Counted from the stretch's first letter, positions 22,893 through 33,692 are shown. The stretch: DNA of 64,000 nt from Persicaria tinctoria (GCA_037127255.1 JBANSL010000006.1:83383350-83447349); one strand, 5' to 3'. Program-made: numbers and translations. The notes: generated by a model not told the origin, from the letters alone.

Positions 22893-24225
22893 TGATACGT
22901 TTGGGATACCCGATCCTTCGCCTGTGGGCTTCAGATCAAGAACCACGCCGTATATTTGCTAAGATCTTGCAATGCTCTTCCGATATCTCCTGATTAACAA
23001 TTGAATTAAACTAATTATTAAACAAATTAAACAATAATTCTTAACTTAAGGAATTCTAATAAGATGGAAATAAACTTTAATTAAATCTAAACTAAACTAA
23101 AGGAAACAGATTTTATAACTTGAGAAACTAATCTACTAATAACGAAACTTAACTAATGAAACTAATTAGCAAAGTACAGTAACGATGAATCAAAGAAAGC
23201 AAAGAAAGCGAAGAGAATGATCGAAGGTTGCAAAGGCTCGCGGGACAGGATCCGGGCTCGTTGGAGCCGACACGGGTGCGCGGGAGCTTGGCTCCTCAGG
23301 GCGCTGGATGCGAGTGGAGTTGTTGAAGCCGAGGGTGAGAGCGAAGAAGCCAGGTGCGCTCGCTGGGAGCGAGAGCGAGCACGAGGGTGCCGGGTTACCG
23401 CGAGCGCGTATGCAGAGGACCGCGGCGGCTCGCTGGGGGCGAGCGAGGCCAGGCGGCGGCAAACGCGAGAGCAAGCGCGCCCAAACGCTAGGCGCCGAGC
23501 ACCGGGAAGCCGACGCCGATGACACCAAGCGCTCGTCGATCTCCTTCCTTGATGTAACGATCTGGACTAGGTTAGGTTGTGTTTGTTTGGGTTAAGAAGA
23601 AGAACAACGTGACGGTGATGGTGATGAAGATGATTGCCGAAAGGTAATTGACACATGAACCGGATAGCCTTTGGGATTGAATAATCGAAGAACCCTAATT
23701 CCGTTAAGGGTTTCTTCAATTCTAATTTTCAATCTGATTAATTTCAAAGTGCGGAACATGAATTTATAGTAAAACTATGATCTATCTAACCAATCCTTCC
23801 TTGCAAAGGAAAGGGGTTTGGATAGATTAATTCTATCTATTGATAAGTGAAATAACTTAAAGATAAATAAATCCTAAGAGATAGAAATATAATAATTGGT
23901 GGCCAAGGATTATATCTAGAAGAGATATAATTAATTTCCACCTTATTTATCTAAATTGCATAAAATAATAATTAATAAAATAATAAACTAATTTGAAGAC
24001 TAGAATCGGCCCACACATTCAAGCTACTCGACATGGGCCTCAAGAGCACTCGACATGGGCCAAGGCCCACTCGATATACATCTTGAATCTTCTTCAATGG
24101 TGGCGCCTTCTTCTTCCTCTTGAGGACGAGACTCTTTGCCATCAGTGGCCCTCGAATCGGTCTTGAGAGCTCGCCTGGATCAAGATCATTGTTGGACCCA
24201 CAGAAGGTCATCTTGATCCGTATCA
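22893..24225 (-). repeat. Right (5') LTR of element E
   Basis: 1333 bp, partner of 19234-20562. GC-rich stretch repeated at 23240-23530. A change near 24097 turns the Trp of KAPPW into Leu in this copy. Confidence 0.92.
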
Positions 24226-24728
24226 ACATCGAGTAGGATTCCGGGAGTTGGGTTGTCTCTGGTGTCCTCGATCAGCTCTACTCGACCAGGTGTGCTCGAC
24301 CAGGGCTCGTCGAGATCGAGTAGATGCTAGTCGATCTCGAGTAGAGTTCTCTCAGCTTTCTTCTCTGTTCTTGAAACGCACTTTCCCGAGTCCTCGTTCG
24401 TCGGATTGATGCATATGACCATGCGTTGGAAAGCTCTTTCCGAGGGCTACAACCCTTATGAAGACATCAAAGCTTGATCCAGAACAAAGAATGATGAAAA
24501 ATGGCCTTTTCTCCAGCTGCACCATTCTTGGCTTCTCCATGAGTTTCCTTTAAGCTCCAAAGTGCGTCCGATTTCTGCGAAATATAACCAAAACTTGTGT
24601 AGACCTCCATATATTGCAAATAAGTGTAAACTACACAGATTCTGTATTGTTCTAACCCAAATGTATGAAATGCGTGCAGAAATCGATATAAAAGTAAGTG
24701 TAAAACATGGCAAATTAGGCTCACAACA

Positions 24729-26220
24729 AACACCCCATAAAGCTTGCTTGTCCTCAAGCAATACTTTTAATTGTCATTCAGGGGAAGAATTCAAACTCTC
24801 AACATCTTAGATTCATTCTCATATGTCCCCTGCAATCAATTACCATCCTCGAAAAGGTACTTATGTCACAGATCCATGCATGTGCAATTTAAAAAGCAAC
24901 ATCTACTCACAAAATAAGGGTTATGCAAAAACATTCATAAGTGACAAAGCATTAATAATCAAGAGGACTTTAATTTAAGCTCAACAAGGAGTAGATTGGT
25001 AAAAGGCTAAAGGTGGGCAATTTTTGGCCATGTGGTGCTTTTGATCCGGGGAAATGGAGTATTTCCAAATTGAATTTCCACATTCCTTCTCCATAAGATT
25101 CATCACCTTTCATAATGCTTTTTCTCAATAATAATACTTTTACCTCTCTAACCTCAGCACTGCCTTCTCGCGAGTCGCAAACATGGGTGTCATGAATGGC
25201 CCCGGATACTTAGTGCTTTGGACTCCTCACAATGTGTCCCATCTCTCCAAACTATTATCTTAGAGAGCAGGGTCAATCTACCTTTATCTCCTGAGGTGAT
25301 TGGATTTTCTTTCACTCATTAAATTTTCCATATAATTCAAACAATTTCCTTCCAAACTCCAGTAATGATAAACACAACAACCATATAACAATCTCCATAA
25401 TGTAACATCATTCTCAACATAATCCCCGGATAAGGTAAAGAATGGAAATATTTAGATCATGTGGAGTAATAATTGAAATAAGGCATATTATGGCTTTTGT
25501 GTAATGCATAAGCATAGGTAAGGCTTAGGAATATAAACATATGAGCATTATATGGAAATATAAAGTACTCCATCATCTTATCATGCAATATGTCAAAAGC
25601 AACTTCAAATTTTACCTCCTTTCATGGTTTTCAATAAATAATGTACTTCATTGTGACTTCCCTTTACTAGGCAATTTCATGCTATATCTCTAATGAATCT
25701 AATTTTGCATCGTCGAGTTCAATATAAAGCTTCCATGACATTATTCAAAAAAAATTAATGGGGGTCATTTTTCTTCAAATTTTGGAAAACATGCATATAA
25801 GCATATAAATCAAATAATGCATTCCAAAATAGCCATGTAGCAATTCCAAGTAATAAATTCTAAATATGCACAAATAATGTCAAATATGATCAAATATGCA
25901 CAAAGTAAGCTCTTCCCCCACCCCATACTTAAACATTACAATGTCCTCACTGTATAAAAAAAAACAAGGTAAGGGTAAAGAAAGAAACTCACAAGACAGG
26001 TGTGTAGGGCCTCAAAATTTCGAATGGAGCACCTCCTGGCCCGATTTTTAATGTAGCTTGGTTCTTTCCATGGACCTGAAAAGTAGAAGACATATACCCA
26101 TAATAGCAAAACTAAAAGTGTTCAAAAACAAAAAAACAAAAAACAAAGTCTCAAATGTCCTAAAAAGTCTATGTACATGCTCTAGATTTTACAGTCGCTA
26201 GGCCGACTTTCCATTAACGC
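24729..26220 (-). other. Element C: polypurine tract and 3' untranslated internal region
   Basis: No gene. Minus-strand TATGGGGTGTT beside the LTR (24729-24739), a second AAGTATGGGGTGGGGGAAG near 25915-25933, and the decayed hairpin near 25937-25954. Colinear with the same region in A, D and G. Confidence 0.65.
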
Positions 26221-27255
26221 TCAAGGTGGCATCTGCAGGGCCCATGTAGCTTGAGCCTCAAATAAGACTCCATTCTTGTCCATCAGCTGCAATCCTCCAG
26301 AATGGATCTTGTTCACCATGAACGGTCCCATCCACTTCTTGTTGAATTTGTTAGGAAACCAATGATCCTTTGATTTAGAGACATAGAGCTTGTCTCCAAC
26401 TTCATACTCTTTAGGCTCATCATTGGATATCATGCACAATCGCACATACCAAGGCAGACCTCTCCCATGTATAGATAAATCTTTAATGGAAATAGGAGAA
26501 GAAAGATCCATACCTTGACTTACCTTCGCAGAGACGGAATCGGGAACCATTGTATTTGGTCGATCTCGACTAGGGCTAGTCGATCTCGACAAGACTGCTG
26601 GTCTTGGTGGTGGTCTGGTCAAAGATTCAGAAGTCGAGGAAGAACAAGTCTTGTCGACCTCGAGTAGCCTACTCGACATCGAGTAGGGCTTCGCTCCTGA
26701 TGGCTCCAGCGTCGAGGAAGTAGGGTCTGGTGGCGCCGGGTGGTGGTCGACCTCGACAAGGCTTGTCGAGATCGAGTAGGCTGGTCCGTCAGGCGGCCTC
26801 TGTGTCGAGGAAGACGGTGCCCGAGGATCTTGGTCGATCTCGACTAGGGTAGTCGATCTCGACGAGGGCTCTCCTCCTGGTTGCTGTGGCGTCGAGGAAG
26901 AAAGGTCTGGTGGGCGATGGTCGACCTCGACAAGGGTGGTCGAGATCGACGAGGCTCCTGGCTCCTGTGGTCTCAGCGTCGAGAAGGGCGAAGTCGATCT
27001 AGGGCAAGTCTTTTCGATCTCGACAAGGCTGGTCGATCTCGACGAGCCTGGCCCTTCAGTGTTGCTGCTCGACGATGCTAGTGCTGGTGGAGGCTCCTTG
27101 GTTTGGTCGAGATCGACTAGGGTTTGGTCGATCTTGACCCCATACTTAGCTCCTGTCAAGGCATCCGAAAAATAATTAATCCACAACGACTTACCTTGGT
27201 CCGTGTCGATTGGATTCTCTGTGTTCTCCTTGAGGATTGCCATGATCTCCTCCAC
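26221..27255 (-). CDS. Element C: repeat-rich protein with integrase-like C-terminal tail
   Basis: 344 codons directly downstream of a TAG (27256-27258) in the same frame as the protease. Residues about 55-225 are five imperfect units of roughly 30 residues, each with a core like SISTTLVEVD followed by proline-rich sequence and SSST; the cores are coded by TCGA-NN-TCGA dyads. The last 65 residues (YEVGDKLYV, FPNKFNKKWMGPFMVNKI, LMDKNG) resemble the C-terminal GPY/F region of Ty3/gypsy integrase (W-x-GPF). The catalytic integrase core, RNase H and reverse transcriptase are missing, so this looks like a pol gene deleted between protease and the integrase tail. Whether the TAG is read through is unknown. 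Confidence 0.6.
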   Translation of the reverse strand: MEEIMAILKENTENPIDTDQGKSLWINYFSDALTGAKYGVKIDQTLVDLDQTKEPPPALASSSSNTEGPGSSRSTSLVEIEKTCPRSTSPFSTLRPQEPGASSISTTLVEVDHRPPDLSSSTPQQPGGEPSSRSTTLVEIDQDPRAPSSSTQRPPDGPAYSISTSLVEVDHHPAPPDPTSSTLEPSGAKPYSMSSRLLEVDKTCSSSTSESLTRPPPRPAVLSRSTSPSRDRPNTMVPDSVSAKVSQGMDLSSPISIKDLSIHGRGLPWYVRLCMISNDEPKEYEVGDKLYVSKSKDHWFPNKFNKKWMGPFMVNKIHSGGLQLMDKNGVLFEAQATWALQMPP

Positions 27256-28182
27256 CTAGGCCTCCATGTCCCTCTTTTCTATCTCCTCAGGGGTCATATT
27301 TCTGACCTTGGGTTCCCCGCAGGTGATGTAGCCAGCTGAGATAGATTTGACCTCTTCCATTGGACATGTATGCCTTTCAGTTTTATTAAAGGAATACTCA
27401 ATTACCTCATCGCTGATGTTGAAGGTGAGCACTCCTTTCCTTACGCTTATGTTGGCATCTACCGTAGCCAAGAATGGTCTTCCTAAGATAATTGGACAAG
27501 CAGGATCTTCTTGCATATCAACTATTAAGAAATCAGCAGGGACGAAGAATTTACCTACTTGTACTGGGACATTTTCCACCATGCCTGTGGGGATGACCAC
27601 CGTGTTGTTGGCCATGTAAAGTCTAACATCCACAGGCTCCAAGGCACCTATCTTAATCTTGGACCAAATCGTTAAAGGCATTATACTCACACTAGCTCCA
27701 AGATCACATAGGGCATTAATTTTGTATGGACCAAATCCAATATTTATAGAAAACTTATCTGGATCCGGCCTCTTCTCCAATATGTCCAGATGGCTGCACT
27801 CCTCTGTGATTTCAGCCATTGATCGCTTTTTGCTCAAAATCTCCTTCAGGAACTTGACATAAGATGGCATTTCATTGAGAGCTTCTGTGAAGGGGATGGT
27901 GACGTTGAGCTTCTGAAGCATCTTGATGAAGCGCTGAAACTTTTTCTCCGCCGGGTCCTTTAGAGATTTTGTGGGGAAAGGCAACTTCTTTTTCTGCGTC
28001 GGAGCCAGAACAGATGTCGGAGATGCTGCGGACTTCTCTATGTCGACCAGGGGATCCTCGACATCGACAAGGCCTTTGTCGACATCGACCAGATTGGGCC
28101 CAGTCGAGTTGCTGTGTGGTGCAGACGAGGATTCTAGAATTTTCTCCTCGAGGTCGACGAGGCTCTTGTCGAGGTCGACCAC
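27256..28182 (-). CDS. Element C: linker and aspartic protease
   Basis: 308 codons, in frame with gag upstream; a single TAG (28204-28206) separates them. Residues 1-55 are dyad-coded LVDVDKGLVDVEDPLVDIE units. Residues 60-145 are the conserved gag-protease bridge (KKFQRFIKMLQKLNVTIPF, SYVKFLKEILSKK). Protease: catalytic D160 in DLGAS, MANNTVVIPTGM (189-201), VPADFLIVDM, and IILGRPFL (231-238). All key motifs are present, so this is the best candidate for an active enzyme in the group. It would process Gag. The start given is nominal; translation probably continues from gag. Confidence 0.75.
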   Translation of the reverse strand: MVDLDKSLVDLEEKILESSSAPHSNSTGPNLVDVDKGLVDVEDPLVDIEKSAASPTSVLAPTQKKKLPFPTKSLKDPAEKKFQRFIKMLQKLNVTIPFTEALNEMPSYVKFLKEILSKKRSMAEITEECSHLDILEKRPDPDKFSINIGFGPYKINALCDLGASVSIMPLTIWSKIKIGALEPVDVRLYMANNTVVIPTGMVENVPVQVGKFFVPADFLIVDMQEDPACPIILGRPFLATVDANISVRKGVLTFNISDEVIEYSFNKTERHTCPMEEVKSISAGYITCGEPKVRNMTPEEIEKRDMEA

Positions 28183-28203
28183 GGCTTTGTCGAGATCGAC
28201 TTG

Positions 28204-29721
28204 CTATTCCTCGTCGTTCTGCTGCTTTCCGACCTCTGGCTCTTGCAGTTGATGGCCGCTTCTGAGTTTTATAGCAGCGATGTGTCGAGTCTTTCCCTTG
28301 GGGTTTGGTTCTGAAGATCCTAGAAGTGTCCCTGACTGTTTGGGGATTCCCGCCGCTAGCTGACTAATCTGTGTATCAACTGTTTTCCTCCAGATATCAA
28401 TTTCCCCAAGCCTAGAATTGACACCTTGCATCTGAGTATAGACGGAGTTGAAAGATTGCCTAGTTTCTGAGTGGTTTCTCCGTATTTCCTCCAGGACTGT
28501 CTGTATATCATCCTTTTTCTGCTCCCTTTCCGGATGTCCTGGAGCTCTGTAGGGCGGAGAATTCCTAGGGACACCTTGGTTCCATTGTGGTTGCTGAAAC
28601 CTTTGGTCCCCCATGTAGCGATTTGGACCCCCTGCGTAAGCTGCATCCTCATGGTGCTCTGCCAGCCTGACTTGCGTTGTGTGTGGGCACTCAGGAGTGG
28701 TGTGCCTTTGCGATCCGCATTCTATGCAAGGCTGGTTGACAGAGAGATACTTTACTTGCCTGATGAGCTTTTTATTCTGGTCTCTGTAGTACTGCTCCCT
28801 AACATTAGGATCAATCTCCTTAGGTGGCTCATATAGGGGCATGGATGGTGCTGGCCTGGCGTATGGGTTCTCCTCAAAGGTTGCAGTAGACCCATACTTG
28901 TTGTCGTAGTTGGTGAGCTTCTCTAGCACACCCCATGCGTCACTTGGCGGCATCGTCAGATACTCGTAGCGAGTATAATTGTTGATTCTGTCCTTAGTTA
29001 CTTGATCAAGAGAGTTGAAGAAGATCTCCTGAATGATGTAAGGTGGCTGTCCATGAGTAGGGCAAGATCGTAGCAGTTCCTTGTAGCGTTCCCATGCCCT
29101 TGCTAGCGGTTCCCCTTTCTGCTGTTTAAAGGCGGTGATTCTCTGGCGGAGATGTGCTGTTTTGGCAGGTGGGAAGAATTTGTTCAAAAACTCTTGCTCT
29201 ACTTGGGCCCAAGTTGTGAGTGATTTTGCTTTCAGCCCTTCCAGCCATTTCAGTGCAGGTCCAACGAGCGACCAACGGAAAGCTTTCATCTTGACATATT
29301 CCAGAGTTATACCTTCTGCAAGAGTACGGCACATATCATGAAAATTAGTGATATGTTCAAGAGGACACTCATTAAATCTGCCGTAAAAGGCATTATTTTT
29401 AAGCTCTATAAGAAACTGAGTGCGAATTTCAAAAGAGTTTTCAGGGATTAGAATCGCCGATTCAGGCACGACGAGAGTTGGGTGCATGTAGTCCTCAGCC
29501 GTGGTTGGATACTGGGCAAGCTCAGCCTGTGCTTGTTCCCTTGCTGCTCTCTCAGCGGCGATAGCAGCATCCTTTGTGGCCAATTCCCTGGTAAGCCTAG
29601 CGACCAGTTGTTCCTGTGTTTCGACGGCCGCCATGATCCTTTTGAGTTTGGAGTGGATGTGTAGGTAGCGCTCCGGTTCGTCTAAGCTGTCAAACTCAGG
29701 TGTTTGACCAGAACGACGCAT
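28204..29721 (-). CDS. Element C: gag, intact 505-aa frame
   Basis: Starts MRRSGQTPEFD just downstream of the primer site. Residues 20-70 are heptad-rich and likely form a coiled coil (LVARLTRELATKDAAIAAE). Residues about 100-260 are the plant retrotransposon gag domain (capsid). The zinc knuckle is C332-x2-C335-x4-H340-x4-C345 (CIECGSQRHTTPEC), for RNA packaging. After it comes YMGDQRFQQPQWNQG and a second helical segment. The frame ends at TAG 28204-28206 within EEE-stop-QVDLDK; the sequence carries straight on in the same frame into the protease, so the stop is either a recent mutation or a readthrough point. Confidence 0.85.
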   Translation of the reverse strand: MRRSGQTPEFDSLDEPERYLHIHSKLKRIMAAVETQEQLVARLTRELATKDAAIAAERAAREQAQAELAQYPTTAEDYMHPTLVVPESAILIPENSFEIRTQFLIELKNNAFYGRFNECPLEHITNFHDMCRTLAEGITLEYVKMKAFRWSLVGPALKWLEGLKAKSLTTWAQVEQEFLNKFFPPAKTAHLRQRITAFKQQKGEPLARAWERYKELLRSCPTHGQPPYIIQEIFFNSLDQVTKDRINNYTRYEYLTMPPSDAWGVLEKLTNYDNKYGSTATFEENPYARPAPSMPLYEPPKEIDPNVREQYYRDQNKKLIRQVKYLSVNQPCIECGSQRHTTPECPHTTQVRLAEHHEDAAYAGGPNRYMGDQRFQQPQWNQGVPRNSPPYRAPGHPEREQKKDDIQTVLEEIRRNHSETRQSFNSVYTQMQGVNSRLGEIDIWRKTVDTQISQLAAGIPKQSGTLLGSSEPNPKGKTRHIAAIKLRSGHQLQEPEVGKQQNDEE

Positions 29722-29780
29722 ACACCTGCGAATTCACTCAAGAGAAAAGTGAGAACTGACTACCTAAGGCGCGAATGATT

Positions 29781-29801
29781 GCTTCCCCGGCAACGGCGCC
29801 A
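29781..29801 (-). other. Primer binding site of C, tRNA-Asp
   Basis: Minus strand TGGCGCCGTTGCCGGGGAAGC, a perfect match to the 3' end complement of plant tRNA-Asp over the first 18 bases, three bases from the LTR. Confidence 0.9.
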
Positions 29802-29804
29802 ATT

Positions 29805-32034
29805 TGTTGCGGATGCAGGAGTAAATCGAGTATTGAAATAAATATAAAATAAAGTTCAGACTGACTTCCCTGTCTCAGCAAATGAATACAAGACTTCCTC
29901 CCGTTGTAGTAAGAGAAAATCAGGATCGAATCCACGAGGAAGCACGTCAGCAGTTCTCAGGTAGCTGTAAATTCTCACAGGCAAAGCAGCAGAAAGACAG
30001 AAACACAGAAAGGAAAGAAACAAATAAACCCGGCAAGGGCAACTAAAAGCAAAGAAATAAAGCAAAGCAAAGCAAAGACAAAACAGAAAGTAACTCGAGG
30101 ACACAGAAGCTACTCGAAGTCGAGTAAGCTGTCCTCTAGATCGACTAAGGTGGGTCGACAACAGAAACTCAAAAACGAAAGCAAACAACTCGACGAAGAC
30201 AAGTGTACTCGATCTCGACGAGCACTACTCGAGATCGACAAGGACAAGTCAAGCAGAAACTGAAAATCGACAATAAAAGCAGGAAACTCAACTCGACTAA
30301 GACTGGACCTACTCGAGATCGACAAGATGCAACTCGATCTCGACAAAGCAATACTCTATGTCGACAAGAAAGACAGAAAATATAAATTGCAGAATTCGAA
30401 CCAAAACTCAGATTTTCGATAGAAATAAACTTCAATATATTAAAATACTTCCAAGGCCAGGGTTTCAACACCACAACGATAACCATGCAAAATAACATAT
30501 AAAGGCATAAAAGATCATGCTTTCTATCAAATAACTTTCGTCATTAACAAATAGACAAATAGAGGCTTTCGCATAAACCCTAATTGTTACTAACCCTTAT
30601 TCACATAATTAATCCAAGTTGCATTAAGATCACTTTCGCTTCAATAACACAAACAAGGATCACCTTCAACTCTCGCAAAAGAATCATGCTCATACGGATA
30701 GAAGATGAATCGCACAAAAAGATCTGACCTTTATCGCATCGCCTCACATGGCCACCGTCGGGCTCACCCCAGCCCCAGAAGTGGGTGGACTACTCACGCC
30801 TCATCGCAATCGCAGACATTGAATGAAAAGAACTAAATTGCATTAAAACTAAATTCAAAGCCTTTACAATCCCGGCAATCAACTTTCGCTGAAAGCCAAA
30901 ACCCTAAAAACCTTAGAACTCTTAAACTTCTCTGTGGAACTAACTAGTTATGCGTGAAATTGAATTGTGATGGAATGAATAAAACTGAGCCCCCTAGGGC
31001 CTTATTTATAGTCTTCTTTCCCTAGCTATTTTAGGAAATAAGATATCTATCTCTATCTAAAAATATATCTAAAACTTGAAAGGATAAATAAATTGTTTTA
31101 GGGAAATAAATCTAAAAGGAAAGGATAATTCTAAACTAGGTAAGTCTTCATGATGTTGATAGATCTTGTCTCCCATGGATAGACTTGATGGAATCGGATA
31201 GATCTTCGGCCAGCTCGACTTCCTTCGTGCCCAAGGAATCCCAAGTCGACTAGTACAGCTCTCGACGACACGTTTCTGGACTCGGGTCTACTCGACCTCG
31301 ACCACGGCTCGTCGACCTCGACCAGATTGGTTCGTCGACTGGACTCCTCGGCTAGATCTGCTCGATGTGGCTCGGACTTGGTTCACTGGGCTCGTCGACC
31401 TCGAGTAACCCTTGTCGATGTCGAGTAGGAATGGGTCATCGATTAGGTCTTCTCCGGTAGGTGTGCTCGACAAGCCTCGGACATGGCTCGGAGGTCTAGT
31501 CGATCTCGAGTAGCCCTACTCTGTATCGAGTAGGATTCGTCGACTGGCTGGCTTGGTCGGGTGGCTCTGCTAGACAAGGCTCCTAGGCGTGGTCGATCTC
31601 GACTAAGCCTTCTCGAGATCGAGTAGAGGTGGTCTGCGTCTTCGTCCTCGGCTTGGCACAGCTCGTCGACTCCGGACATGGCTCCTCGATCTCGACCAAG
31701 GCTACTAGACATCGAGTAGGATTCCGGGAGTCGGGTTGTCTCTGGTGTCCTCGATCAGCTCTACTCGACCAGGTGTGCTCGAACAGGGCTCGTCGAGATC
31801 GAGTAGATGCTAGTCGATCTCTGGTGTCCTCGATTAGCTTCTTCATGACTTTCCTTTAAGCGCCAAAGTGCCTCCGATTTCTGCGAAATATAACAAAAAC
31901 TTGTGTAGACTCCATAATTTGGCAAATAAGTGTAAACTACATAGATTATGTATTATTCTAACCCAAATGCATGCAATGTATGCAGAAAACGATATAAAAG
32001 TTACTGTAAAACATGGCAGATTCAGCTCACAACA
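29805..32034 (-). repeat. Middle LTR, chimeric: 5' LTR of C and 3' LTR of D
   Basis: 2230 bp, TGTTG ... CTCACAACA. From 29805 to about 31815 it is almost identical to the left LTR of C. From about 31840 to 32034 it is instead almost identical to the end of D's right LTR (36065-36260), for example CTTCTTCATGACTTTCC and TCTAACCCAAATGCATGCAA, where C has CTTCTCCATGAGTTTCC and TCTAACCCAAATGTATGAAA. It lacks the ~180 bp that C has at 24340-24530. It joins internal C directly to internal D. Confidence 0.88.
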
Positions 32035-33560
32035 AACACCCCATACTTAAGCTTGTTTGTCCTCAAGCAATACTTTTATTTGTTATTCAGGGGAAGGAAT
32101 CAAAACTCTCAACATATTAGATTCATTCTCATATATCCCTGCAGTCAATTACCATCCTTGAAAAGGTACTAATGTAACAAATCCATGCATGTGCAATAAA
32201 AACTTTTTATTGCACATGCATGGATTTGTGACATTAGTACCTTTTCAAGGATGGTAATTGACTGCATGGATATGCAAAAATATTAATACATGACAAAGAA
32301 CAATAATCAAGAGGACTTTAATTTAAGCTCAATAAAGAGTAGATTGGTAAAAGGCTAAAGGTGGGCAATTTTTGGTAATGTGGTGCTCATGATCCAGGGA
32401 AATGGAGTATTTCCAAACTTTCTCAATCACATTCCTTTTTCCTTTGATTCATCACCTTCCATAATGCTTTTTTTTTCAATAATAATGCTTTTACCTCTCT
32501 GACCTTAGCACTGCCTTGTCGCGAGTCGCAAACATGGGTGTCATGAATGGCCCCGGATACTTAGTGCATTGGACTTCTCACCTGTGTGTCCCATCTCGCC
32601 AAACTATTATCTCATCGAGCAGGGTCGATCTACCTTTATCTCCTGAGGTAATCGGATTTTTTCTCACTCATTAAATTTTCCATATATTTCAAACATTCTT
32701 GCCAAACTCCAATAATGATAAACACAATAAATACCATATAATAATCTCCATAATGTAACATCATTCTCAACATGATCCCCGGATAGGAAAGGTAAAGAAT
32801 GACAAATATTTACATCATGTGGAGCAAATATGAAATAAGGCATAGTATGGCTTTTGTGATGCATAAGCATAGGTAAGGCTAGGATATAACAACAAGAGCA
32901 TTATATGGAAATATAAAGTCCGCCATCCTTTTATAATGCAACATGTCAAAAGCAACATCAAATTTTACCTCCTTACATGGTTTTCAAGAAATAATGCACT
33001 TCATTGTGACTTCCCTTTACTAGGCAATTTCATGTTATATCTCTAATGAATCCAATTTTGCATCGTCGAGTTAAATATTAAACTTCCATGACATTTATCA
33101 AAAATTTCAATGGAGGTCATTTTTCAAACTTTTGGAAAACATGCATATAAGCTCATAAATCAATAATGAATTTCAAAATAGCCATGTATAAGCAATTCAA
33201 GAAATAATGCACAAATGATGTCAAATATGATCAAATATGCACAAAGTAAGCCTTTCCCCCACCCCATACTTAAACATTACAGTTTCCTCACTGTATAAAA
33301 ACAAGGGTGAAGAAAGAAACTCACAAGACAAGTGTGTAAGGCTTCAAAATGTCGAGTGCTAATGCCTGGGGCGAGTCCGAATATAGCTTGCTTCTATCTC
33401 ATGGACCTGAAAAATATAGAAGACATATACCCACAATAGAAAAACTAAAAGTTCAAAACCAAAAACAAACAAAAGCAACAATGTCTAAAAGTCCCAAAAA
33501 TAAATGTCTATTTACAAGCTCTAGATTTTATAGTCGCTAGGCCGACTTTCTCCATTAAAA
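32035..33560 (-). other. Element D: polypurine tract and 3' untranslated internal region
   Basis: No gene. AAGTATGGGGTGTT on the minus strand at 32035-32048, second G-rich tract at about 33253-33272, decayed hairpin at 33276-33293. Contains a long inverted duplication at 32140-32266. Confidence 0.65.
32140..32266. repeat. Long near-perfect inverted duplication (hairpin)
   Basis: Two arms of about 62 bp, from TGCAGTCAATTACC at 32140 to its complement ending GGTAATTGACTGCA at 32266, with almost no loop (around 32203). The arm sequence is the ordinary 3' region sequence found once in A (about 5290-5350) and C. So one copy was duplicated in inverse orientation in D only. Confidence 0.9.
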
Positions 33561-33692
33561 ATTAGCCTGACTCATCTTTGTCCGGAGGTATAGGTGGATC
33601 TGGTGGTTGCTCCGGTGGTGGAAAGCGTGGGATGTCATCCGGGGGCATCATGTCAAGAAGCTTAAATCTCCCCGAGTGAATGCTCCATGGCT

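Larger units (their letters stand above)
19234..24225 (-). mobile_element. Element E: short non-autonomous LTR retrotransposon
   Basis: 4992 bp, inserted in the left LTR of C with a perfect 5-bp duplication ACATC (19229-19233, 24226-24230). LTRs 19234-20562 and 22893-24225 begin TGATACG and end GCATCA / GTATCA; they differ by few scattered bases, so insertion is recent. Internal region 20563-22892 has a polypurine tract, a primer site and one long minus-strand frame. No reverse transcriptase, RNase H or integrase. Confidence 0.94.
17324..24728 (-). repeat. Left (3') LTR of element C, interrupted by element E
   Basis: Starts TGTTGCGGATGC, ends CTCACAACA. Without element E and one copy of ACATC it is about 2408 bp. 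The part 17324-19233 is nearly identical to 29805-31715. The last ~390 bases (24226-24728) match the first part of 31716-31815 but then differ clearly from the end of the right LTR. TATA box 18519-18529. Dyads at 17620-17890, 18760-19225 and 24230-24350. Confidence 0.9.
17324..32034 (-). mobile_element. Element C: non-autonomous gag-pro LTR retrotransposon with nested element E
   Basis: Minus strand. Left LTR 17324-24728 (including E), internal 24729-29804, primer site 29781-29801, right LTR 29805-32034. The internal region holds the best-preserved gag-pro frame of the group. The left flank is the protease of B (GTAAG at 17319-17323). On the right no matching GTAAG occurs; instead a second internal region (D) follows immediately, so the right LTR is shared between C and D. 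Confidence 0.9.
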
